Assembly: GCF_900107675.1 (NCBI RefSeq)
Contig: NZ_FNRI01000005.1
Span: 248,001-312,000 of the forward strand
Source of the DNA: Alistipes timonensis JC136
GTDB taxonomy: Bacteria > Bacteroidota > Bacteroidia > Bacteroidales > Rikenellaceae
Length of the DNA stretch: 64,000 nt
Direction of reading: 5' to 3'
The notes under the pieces are model-generated. The model worked only from the letters and a program-made list of their open reading frames with translations. It ran no database searches and was not told where the DNA came from. The position numbers were made by a program, and so were the translations under genes. This document shows, in pieces, positions 51,676-58,386 of this stretch; the first letter of the stretch is position 1, and each line of letters opens with the position of its first letter.

Positions 51676-52262
51676 AATCGTAAATATGTTTTAATTGTTA
51701 TCTATTTCCTTTTTCGCACTCCGGGTCTGCTTTCCAGCCCCGGTCGCGGGTTATGCCCAAGATTTGAACAAAGGTTGTACCAAACGGCAATCCCTGCCAA
51801 ATTGTCAGCCCGATGGCAGAAAAATGCCATACGCCGGGTCACCGCACGGCATTTTGTCACCCGGCTAAGAGCCGGGATTTAGGATGCGACAGCCTGCCGA
51901 AATGCTTTCCATCCAAATTCTGCGCTCCCGCCCGCGTAAGACGCCGGTTTAGGGGCGAAGGTCTGCCGGGACGCTCTCTTCCGGTTCTACGCCTCCCCGT
52001 CATTGCGAGGCAGCGCAGGTGCCGTGGCAATCCGATTGAATGCCGCGACCTCACAACGCTTCCAACGGATTCCCACGCTCGCTTCCGTTCGCTCGGAATG
52101 ACCTCCCCTACCCACGCAAGACGCACCTGCCGTATCCGATGGGGTGTTTTTGATTATCGCGGAACAAATTTCGTCATAACGCAGTTCGTCCCGGACGGGA
52201 CATACAGAAGTATTTCCCGTTCGGGGCGGACAAGGCATGGCGAAAGGCACCCGTGAGAATCG
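51676..52262. other. intergenic region upstream of dnaK with dispersed-repeat remnants
   Basis: About 590 bases with no convincing gene; the overlapping open frames are short and Arg/Pro rich. It holds hairpins such as GCCGGGT / ACCCGGC (51833-51858 region) and words like CGTCATTGCGAGG, GTGGCAATCCG and TCGCTCGGAATGAC, which resemble a degraded dispersed intergenic repeat. The dnaK promoter must be here, but no exact consensus was found; AACCTTTG (minus strand, about 51770) is the closest. Confidence 0.6.
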
Positions 52263-52289
52263 AAAAAAAGCCTGCGAAATGCAGGCTTT
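52263..52289 (-). terminator. terminator of the small HTH gene
   Basis: AAAGCCTGC / GCAGGCTTT (52267-52275 with 52281-52289) followed leftwards by a run of seven T. Confidence 0.88.
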
Positions 52290-52322
52290 CCCCGGCGGAT
52301 GCCGGACTTAATCGCTATAACT

Positions 52323-52559
52323 TTACTCGCTCAGGATACGCATTGCAACGTCGAGAATCGTCGTGTCGTCCAACGTGACGACGCCCCCGTCCGGACCCGG
52401 TTCGAAATGCACACCGACACATTCTTTCGACTCGTGCTTGCCTCCGAAATAGTTCCGGACCGTGTCCACATCGATTCCCAACTCATCTGCAATGCGTTGC
52501 GAGCTGCCGCTGGGCAGCCTGTCCTTGATACGGCGCAACTCGTTAAATGTGATAATCAT
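52323..52559 (-). CDS. small DNA-binding protein, HTH
   Basis: 78 residues. FNELRRIKDRLPSGSSQRIA and DELGIDVDTVRNYFGG form a helix-turn-helix of the kind seen in small Bacteroidetes regulators; the acidic C-terminal half (TLDDTTILDVAMRIL) is probably a dimerisation or partner region. Single-gene unit with its own terminator. Confidence 0.75.
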   Translation of the reverse strand: MIITFNELRRIKDRLPSGSSQRIADELGIDVDTVRNYFGGKHESKECVGVHFEPGPDGGVVTLDDTTILDVAMRILSE

Positions 52560-52696
52560 ATCCCTTGAATTTTTGGTTGATGGTTCTGCACAACTAAGTT
52601 AGTACAATTTTGCGTATTTGCAAAATTTCTGCCTGAAAAAGTGGAATTAAAATGAAACACGCGCGAAAAAGAACGAAAGGCATTCCGGGGCAAAAG

Positions 52697-52721
52697 AAAA
52701 ACCCCGCCGAAGCAGGGTTTT
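52697..52721 (-). terminator. terminator of the FKBP-like lipoprotein pair
   Basis: Stem AAAACCC / GGGTTTT with inner GC pairs, T run on the leftward side, 33 bases below the stop at 52754. Confidence 0.8.
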
Positions 52722-52753
52722 CCGTAGTCTGAAACCGTTGTGCGACACGCGGA

Positions 52754-54343
52754 TCAATCCTCCGCAGGCTCGATGTAGAACTGGAAGATCAGCGGCGCGA
52801 AAGAAGGGATTTCCGTCGTCACGGTCGTCGTGGTCGAGGTTTCGCCCGTCGATCCGTAATCATAACCGTAACCGCCGTAATAACCGCCGCCGTAACCGTA
52901 GCCGCCCAAACCGCCGTAACCGTAATAATCGCCGTAATAACCGCCGTAAAGGCCGCTGTTGCCGTAATACATCTGCGAATAGTTCAGATAGTTCAGGTAG
53001 TCGTAATAGCTCGACGAATAGCCGTTGCCCGACGACGAGGTGGTCGAACTTCCGCTCTTGCCGCTCGTCCCGTAGGCGTTGGTCGAAGTGGTGACGAACG
53101 CCGCCCACTGGCCGTAACGCAGGTTGGGCACCGTGTAGTAGAAAGCCGTAATCAGCCCGCCGTCCTCCGGCTTATAGGAGAGCGCTTCGCCTTCGGACGT
53201 GACTTCACCGTAGATGATCTCTTTCACTTCGTCGATATTCGTATCGAAGATGAAACCGTCGAGGAAACGGCCGATATACCAGATCTTGGCCGTACCGTCG
53301 AGCCCGACCGAATCCGATTCGAGTTTGTCGACGCCCTCATAGGCCTTGTAGTCGTCGCCTTCGCCGTGGAAACGCTTTACCAAGACATCAGCAATATCTT
53401 TCTCCAGATCGGAACCATTATAAGGCTCGTAACCGACATTATAGGGCTTGTTGCTGACGTTATTCTCCGGGTCGGAGAACGTAAACGTGAACTTGTCCCC
53501 TGCCAGCGTCTTGGCCGGATCGTATTTGACATTGACATAGAGCTGCGCCACGGTGTCGCAGGCGGAAACCCACCGCTCGGTACGGTTGTACGGATGCTTC
53601 TCATCCTTTGGGTCGGTCGGACGCTTTTCGGTACCGTCCTCCCCGTCCTTGGTGTACATCACCATCCCGCCATTCCCCTTAGCAAAGGCGTCGACCAGCG
53701 AACCTTCGGCTTCCAGCGGATTTTTGTCGATGCCGACAACCTCCATCTCCATGATAAGGGGACGCTTGGCGCTGAGCGAATACTGACCCTCGTAACCGCC
53801 GTCGCCGCCCAGACCGCCCGAACCGACGACACGCGAAGGCATATAGAGACGCACCTTGGCACCCTCGCGCAGCAGGAATTCCCGGTCGAGATTATTGTCT
53901 TTTGCATACTTCTCGCCCAGATACAGCGTATTGCGCATGGCCAGGTATGTGCCCTCGATCAGACCGGCGTTCGCAGTGCCGCAGTAGCGGTAATAAGGCA
54001 CGTAGTGGGTGTATTTGGTGAAGGTCCCGAGTTGGTAGGCTTCCGAAGCGCGGCGCGTGAGGGCGATGTTGCCGCTCAGGTCGCGGCCCGAGAAATCGAA
54101 CTTCACCCAGCAGATCGTATCGTTCACCGGCTTGGCATCGGCCTTGCCGGGCTCGAGCACATCGACGTAATAGCCGCCCTCGGTCTGCAAATTTTCCAAC
54201 AATTCGGGATGCTTCTGCGTCATATACGCCTCGAGGGCCTGGTCCTCGAACTTATCGTACGACTCGGTCTGCTCTTTGGCACAGGAGGCCAGCAGCACGA
54301 TGCAGGCTGCCGGGAGGTACAGAAAACGGGTGATCAATTTCAT
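52754..54343 (-). CDS. large FKBP-like lipoprotein with Gly/Tyr-rich insert
   Basis: 529 residues. Lipobox LLASC (Cys21) after a signal peptide. VGSGGLGGDGGYEGQYSLSA followed by PLIMEMEVVGI is an FKBP-type peptidyl-prolyl isomerase pattern, and other segments suggest degenerate repeats of that fold. Residues about 440-505 are a striking Tyr/Gly/Ser run (NSGLYGGYYGDYYGYGGLGG). Likely an outer-membrane folding factor or structural lipoprotein. It follows its partner after a 31-base gap. Confidence 0.7.
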   Translation of the reverse strand: MKLITRFLYLPAACIVLLASCAKEQTESYDKFEDQALEAYMTQKHPELLENLQTEGGYYVDVLEPGKADAKPVNDTICWVKFDFSGRDLSGNIALTRRASEAYQLGTFTKYTHYVPYYRYCGTANAGLIEGTYLAMRNTLYLGEKYAKDNNLDREFLLREGAKVRLYMPSRVVGSGGLGGDGGYEGQYSLSAKRPLIMEMEVVGIDKNPLEAEGSLVDAFAKGNGGMVMYTKDGEDGTEKRPTDPKDEKHPYNRTERWVSACDTVAQLYVNVKYDPAKTLAGDKFTFTFSDPENNVSNKPYNVGYEPYNGSDLEKDIADVLVKRFHGEGDDYKAYEGVDKLESDSVGLDGTAKIWYIGRFLDGFIFDTNIDEVKEIIYGEVTSEGEALSYKPEDGGLITAFYYTVPNLRYGQWAAFVTTSTNAYGTSGKSGSSTTSSSGNGYSSSYYDYLNYLNYSQMYYGNSGLYGGYYGDYYGYGGLGGYGYGGGYYGGYGYDYGSTGETSTTTTVTTEIPSFAPLIFQFYIEPAED

Positions 54344-54374
54344 ATTTTGTTAAACGGTTCTTTTTCGGGTTTGT

Positions 54375-54968
54375 TTATTCGACGGATTCGACCCTGAAAT
54401 ACCACGCGACCGGGCTTTCCCGCGGGATCGTCGTGAAATATTTGTCGCCGAAAGCCTCGTTGTAAGTCATGTATGCCTCAACCTCGTCCTTCGCGCGACA
54501 ACCAAGTAACGCATGCCGGAGCCCTTTTAGTATGTCGCCGCGCATATCGAGCGTCAGCGGCTCGAACGACCAAGCCCCGGGCGTCAGCCCCAGGTCCTCA
54601 TAAGCCTTCAGCAACAGCGGATCGTTCGAGTAGAACGGAAACGTGGAGTCCGTAATGTTCGAATAGCTGAAGACGTAGGCCCGGAAAGTAATGGTGACTT
54701 TCGAATCGGCCGTAACCTCCGGATCGGACTCCCGGTCGGGACGGTAATAATTGACGATATACCGGTAGACCGTGCTGCCCGCCGTGGTGTAGAACGGCAG
54801 CTGCCCGTCCTCACCGACCGACGCCTCGGGGATGAGCGCCGGGGCGTGAGTCTTCTCGAGGTACGAGACGATCTTCTGGCGCTGCTCGGGAAGGATGTCC
54901 TTCTCGTCGGAGCAACCGCTCAACAGCACGGGCAGGGCCAGGCTCAACAGGGTGATAAGTCGTTTCAT
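54375..54968 (-). CDS. FKBP-like lipoprotein
   Basis: 197 residues from the ATG at 54968. Lipobox VLLSGC (Cys19). VYRYIVNYYRPDRESDPEVT, VTITFRAYVF and the C-terminal KYFTTIPRESPVAWYFRVES fit an FKBP-type domain with a mutated active site. First gene of a two-gene unit with the Gly/Tyr-rich lipoprotein. Confidence 0.72.
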   Translation of the reverse strand: MKRLITLLSLALPVLLSGCSDEKDILPEQRQKIVSYLEKTHAPALIPEASVGEDGQLPFYTTAGSTVYRYIVNYYRPDRESDPEVTADSKVTITFRAYVFSYSNITDSTFPFYSNDPLLLKAYEDLGLTPGAWSFEPLTLDMRGDILKGLRHALLGCRAKDEVEAYMTYNEAFGDKYFTTIPRESPVAWYFRVESVE

Positions 54969-54983
54969 CGGCATATAATCGTG

Positions 54984-54991
54984 CAAATTTA
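54984..54991 (-). promoter_or_regulatory. -7 element for the FKBP-like lipoprotein pair
   Basis: Minus strand TAAATTTG, 15 bases above the ATG. No exact TTG at the usual -33 spacing. Confidence 0.5.
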
Positions 54992-55022
54992 CATAAAACA
55001 ATCCGATTTATGAACAAGAAAC

Positions 55023-55056
55023 GAAAAAAAAACGTCCGCCTGGCATGCCGGCGGAC
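55023..55056 (-). terminator. terminator of the 48-residue membrane protein gene
   Basis: Stem GTCCGCC / GGCGGAC (55034-55040 with 55050-55056) and a run of nine T on the leftward side. Confidence 0.88.
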
Positions 55057-55087
55057 AAAAAAAGAAGGAGAACCGGAATCCCGGCCG

Positions 55088-55234
55088 TCACTTCCGTCTG
55101 TAATAATCCTTGTGCGGGTCTTTGAGTCGCTGCAGTTTACGCTGTTTCCACGCGTAAACGAGCATCGTGAACACGATACCTGCGGCGACGACACCAAGGA
55201 GGATAAAAATAAATCCAACGGGAATTCCTTCCAT
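55088..55234 (-). CDS. 48-residue single-pass membrane protein
   Basis: The peptide starts MEGIPVGFIFILLGVVAAGI, one membrane helix, and ends in a basic tail (WKQRKLQRLKDPHKDYYRRK). It has its own full promoter and terminator, which makes this small gene convincing although it is too short for most gene finders. Function unknown. Confidence 0.75.
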   Translation of the reverse strand: MEGIPVGFIFILLGVVAAGIVFTMLVYAWKQRKLQRLKDPHKDYYRRK

Positions 55235-55279
55235 AAACACAAAAAACTAGGTGAGGCAAAACATTTTGATTAGGCGGTG

Positions 55280-55310
55280 CAAATATAGCACAAATAATTC
55301 GCCCAAACAA
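55280..55310 (-). promoter_or_regulatory. promoter of the 48-residue membrane protein gene
   Basis: Minus strand TTG (55310-55308), 20 bases, TATATTTG (55287-55280); the ATG follows after 45 bases. Confidence 0.8.
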
Positions 55311-55381
55311 AAGGAGGAGCAAATTCCGGCACACTTTCCCGCAAAAGGACTTTTTCGTGTTAAAGGCCGGACTTTTTGATC

Positions 55382-55972
55382 CTACAAGCGTTTGAGAGCC
55401 GCACGAATCAGCTCTTCGACCGAAGCCCGGGGAAGTTCGCGCATCACGGCGCGCAGGACCTTCTCGGCGGCGGCGCGGGCGAATCCCAGCATGACCAATG
55501 CGGCAAGGGCCTCGTCGAAACAGCCTCCGTCGGCTCCGGCCAGGGGAGCGTCACCCGCCGCATCGGCGCCCAGCACGGCCAGTTTGCCGCTCAGCTCGAC
55601 GATGATCTTCTGCGCCGTTTTGAGGCCCAGCCCTTTGACGTTCTTCAGCAGCACGGCGTTGCCCGAGGTGATGATGCCCTGCAACTCGTGCGGCGAGTAG
55701 GTCGAAAGGATCATGCGGGCCGTATTGCCGCCCACGCCCGAGACGCTTATCAGCAGGCGGAACACCTCGCGCTCGACCTTCGTCGAGAAGCCGTAGAGCA
55801 GCTGGGCGTCCTCGCGCACGACGTAGTGCACATAGAGTTTTGCCTCGGCGGCGTGCTCGACGGCGGCATAGGTTTCGAGCGAAATATGGAGGTAGTAGCC
55901 TACCCCGCCGGCATCGATAACGGCATAAGCGGGAGCGACTTCGGCGACGGCGCCTTTGATGTATTCGTACAT
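55382..55972 (-). CDS. ruvA: Holliday junction DNA helicase subunit RuvA
   Basis: 196 residues. OB-fold N-terminus (MYEYIKGAVAEVAPAYAVID), the two helix-hairpin-helix motifs (LISVSGVGGNTARMIL and LKNVKGLGLKTAQKII) and the C-terminal RuvB-binding domain. RuvA binds the four-way junction and recruits RuvB. The ATG at 55972 is preferred; one at 55981 adds three residues. Confidence 0.95.
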   Translation of the reverse strand: MYEYIKGAVAEVAPAYAVIDAGGVGYYLHISLETYAAVEHAAEAKLYVHYVVREDAQLLYGFSTKVEREVFRLLISVSGVGGNTARMILSTYSPHELQGIITSGNAVLLKNVKGLGLKTAQKIIVELSGKLAVLGADAAGDAPLAGADGGCFDEALAALVMLGFARAAAEKVLRAVMRELPRASVEELIRAALKRL

Positions 55973-56019
55973 GAAAATCAAATTTTAATGCGGGTTGGAC
56001 AAAAGTAAAGATTTTTTTT

Positions 56020-56027
56020 TACCTTTG
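56020..56027 (+). promoter_or_regulatory. -7 element of the Skp-like gene
   Basis: TACCTTTG, with a TTG at 55995-55997 (22-base spacing, slightly long). The ATG is 44 bases on. Confidence 0.6.
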
Positions 56028-56071
56028 TGACTCAAACGCAGAATAATTAACTTTTCAAATAGAAAAACGAC

Positions 56072-56659
56072 ATGAAAAAAACTCTCTTTCCGGCGCTGGC
56101 TGCGGCTCTCGTCCTCGCGGCCTGCGGCACGAAAACCGCAGAGCAGACCGGGGATGCGGCCGAAGCGGTTGCACAGCAGGTCATTTCGAGCGACATCGCA
56201 TACGTCCAGGTCGAAGCCGTGCTGGCGCAGTGCGACCTCTACAAGACCGAAGGCGTAGCGCTCCAGGAGAAGACCGAGAAGGCGCAGAAGAGCTGGGCGC
56301 AGCGTGAAAAGGGACTTCAGGCCGAGGCCGCACAGCTGCAGGAGAAGTACCAGAAGGGACTTATCACCTCGCGCGACGCGCAGACCCAGCAGGAGAACAT
56401 CCAGAAGAAGGCCGAGTCCTACCAGGCCAACGCCCAGAAAGAGGCCCAGACGCTCGACGAGGAGAACTACGTGTTCACCAACCGGGCCCAAGACCTGCTG
56501 CAGCGTGCCGTGCAGGAGATCAACGCCGACAAGAAATACAAACTGATTATCAACGCCACGGCGCTCATCGACGCCGACACGACGCTCAACATCACCCCCG
56601 CCGTGCTGGCGAAGGTCAACGAGCTTTACGCTGCGGACAAGAAAGCCGAGAAGAAATAG
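56072..56659 (+). CDS. OmpH/Skp-like lipoprotein
   Basis: 195 residues. Lipobox LVLAAC (Cys19). IAYVQVEAVLAQCDLYKTEG is the OmpH strand-helix start, followed by two long helices (about residues 65-140) forming the tentacle of Skp-type periplasmic chaperones and a closing NATALIDADTTLNIT strand region. Lipid anchoring is unlike classical Skp but common in this phylum. Confidence 0.82.
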   Translation: MKKTLFPALAAALVLAACGTKTAEQTGDAAEAVAQQVISSDIAYVQVEAVLAQCDLYKTEGVALQEKTEKAQKSWAQREKGLQAEAAQLQEKYQKGLITSRDAQTQQENIQKKAESYQANAQKEAQTLDEENYVFTNRAQDLLQRAVQEINADKKYKLIINATALIDADTTLNITPAVLAKVNELYAADKKAEKK

Positions 56660-56676
56660 CCGCCGCAAAAATCGAT

Positions 56677-56716
56677 ATACCGGCTTCCCCGCTAAACGGA
56701 AGTCGGTATTTTTTTG
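56677..56716 (+). terminator. terminator of the Skp-like gene
   Basis: ATACCGgCTTCC / GGAAGtCGGTAT (56677-56688 with 56698-56709) followed by seven T. Confidence 0.9.
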
Positions 56717-56784
56717 TACCTTTAGTGCCGCAACGGCACTTTTTGGGGGTCGGAAGGTTTTGCCGGACCGGATGCGGTTCGGTT

Positions 56785-56814
56785 TTGGCTCCGGCCGATT
56801 TTTTTGTACCTTTG
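56785..56814 (+). promoter_or_regulatory. promoter of cdaA
   Basis: TTG (56785-56787), 19 bases, TACCTTTG (56807-56814); the ATG is at 56839. A similar but weaker word, TACCTTTA, lies at 56716-56723. Confidence 0.8.
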
Positions 56815-56838
56815 TAAACTAAATAACGCCGACAAACA

Positions 56839-57639
56839 ATGGGATTCGTTCCGTTCACATTCGTCGATTTTATCGACATCATCCTGGTTGCCGTCATCAT
56901 GTACTGGATATACCGCATGACGAAAGGCACCAATGCACCGTACATCCTCTCGGGAATCATCGCCATCTACCTGCTGTGGGTGGTCGTGCGGGCATTGAAC
57001 ATGGAGTTGTTGTCGACCATCCTCGGGCAGCTGATCTCGGTGGGGGCCATCGCGCTGATCATCGTTTTCCAGCCCGAACTGCGGCGCTTCCTGCAGATGA
57101 TCGGCATGCGGCAGAAGCATTTCAACTTCATCTCGCGCATCTTCTCGACGGGTGAGGACACCGTGCAGACCAACGTGGCGCCCATCGTCACGGCCTGCCG
57201 CGAAATGTCGGAGACCAAGACCGGGGCCCTCATAGTCATCGGCCAGCAGAGCGACCTGCGGCTGATCGCCGAGGGCGGCATCGCCCTCGACGCCAAAGTC
57301 TCGACGGCGCTCCTGAAGAACATTTTCTTCAAAAACGCCCCGCTGCACGACGGCGCCGTACTGATCGAGGGCGACCGGATCGTGGCGGCCAAGTGCATCC
57401 TTCCGGTGACGCAGAGCGACGTTCCCAAGTCGTTCGGCACGCGCCACCGCGCAGCGATCGGCATGAGCGAAATCTCGGACGCCATCATCGTGGTCGTCTC
57501 CGAGGAGACGGGCGACATCTCGATCGCGCAGGGCGGCGAAATCCGCCTCGACATCGACCCCGTCCGGCTGCAACAAACCCTGCAGCGCTACCTGACGATC
57601 AATTCACGCAAACGCTCGAAAAAAGAGGTCGCAGAATAA
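56839..57639 (+). CDS. cdaA: diadenylate cyclase CdaA
   Basis: 266 residues. Three N-terminal membrane helices, then a DAC domain with NAPLHDGAVLIEGD (DGA motif) and SFGTRHRAAIG (RHR motif), the two signatures of c-di-AMP synthesis from two ATP. The regulator YbbR/CdaR is usually next door; here only a short YbbR-like gene at 10.6 kb was seen. Confidence 0.94.
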   Translation: MGFVPFTFVDFIDIILVAVIMYWIYRMTKGTNAPYILSGIIAIYLLWVVVRALNMELLSTILGQLISVGAIALIIVFQPELRRFLQMIGMRQKHFNFISRIFSTGEDTVQTNVAPIVTACREMSETKTGALIVIGQQSDLRLIAEGGIALDAKVSTALLKNIFFKNAPLHDGAVLIEGDRIVAAKCILPVTQSDVPKSFGTRHRAAIGMSEISDAIIVVVSEETGDISIAQGGEIRLDIDPVRLQQTLQRYLTINSRKRSKKEVAE

Positions 57640-57791
57640 ACGCAGGCTTAAAAGCCTGTTCTCAGAGGCAACGGTACGACAAAGAGCTAACCACCCGGCC
57701 CACGCCCCTAATTTTGAGGGCAATACATCAAAAAATGCGGATTTCCCGTTCCGCGCTCCCGCAACAGCCCAAAATACCCAAAACATAAATT
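57640..57791. other. intergenic gap between cdaA and the acetyltransferase gene
   Basis: 152 bases with no gene, no clear promoter and no terminator that I can support. Confidence 0.5.
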
Positions 57792-58322
57792 ATGCTTTAT
57801 CCATCCCAAACGGCCCGCCTCGCACTGCGCGCATGGCGGGAGGAAGACCAGCCGGCTTTTGCCGCCATGAACGCCGACGCGCGAGTCATGGAGTTTTTCC
57901 CCGCACCGCTGACGGATGCGGAGTCGCAAGCCCTGATGGACCGCATCCGCGACGAGTTCTCGACCGAGGGATTCGGCGCCTACGCCGTGGAACGCCTTTC
58001 CGACGGTGAATTGCTGGGCTTCGCCGGACTGCACCGCGTGACCTACTCCGGCGGCATGGAGGGGCAGGTGGAGATACTCTGGCGCCTGCGTCACAACGCC
58101 TGGGGACAGGGTTACGCCACCGAAGCCGCCCGGGCCTGCATCGCGCACGCCGCGAAACTCGGCATCCCGGAGCTTATCGCCTTCGCCTACGTCGGGAACC
58201 AACGTTCGCTGAACGTGATGAAGAAACTCGGCATGGAGTGCGTCGGGGAGTTCGACCACCCCGGCCTGCCGGAGGGCCATCCCCTGCGGAGACACGCCCT
58301 CTACTACATCCGGACCGAATAA
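57792..58322 (+). CDS. GNAT N-acetyltransferase (RimJ/RimL-like)
   Basis: 176 residues. TARLALRAWREEDQPAFAAM at the start, the acetyl-CoA motif RHNAWGQGYATEAARA and the late segment VGNQRSLNVMKKLGMECVGE are typical of the RimJ/RimL group. Substrate unknown. Confidence 0.88.
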   Translation: MLYPSQTARLALRAWREEDQPAFAAMNADARVMEFFPAPLTDAESQALMDRIRDEFSTEGFGAYAVERLSDGELLGFAGLHRVTYSGGMEGQVEILWRLRHNAWGQGYATEAARACIAHAAKLGIPELIAFAYVGNQRSLNVMKKLGMECVGEFDHPGLPEGHPLRRHALYYIRTE

Positions 58323-58326
58323 CGCA

Positions 58327-58357
58327 AAAGTCCGCGGCCCGAGGGGCCGCGGACTTT
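58327..58357. terminator. bidirectional terminator
   Basis: AAAGTCCGCGGCC / GGCCGCGGACTTT, a perfect 13-bp stem between convergent genes; T runs of three to four on each side. Confidence 0.8.
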
Positions 58358-58386
58358 GCATTTAAAGGCTTCGATACAACTCCTTA

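Noticed and set aside
51800..52260. Short open frames upstream of dnaK
   Set aside because: Arg/Pro-rich, overlapping on both strands, no start signals; they cover degraded intergenic repeats.
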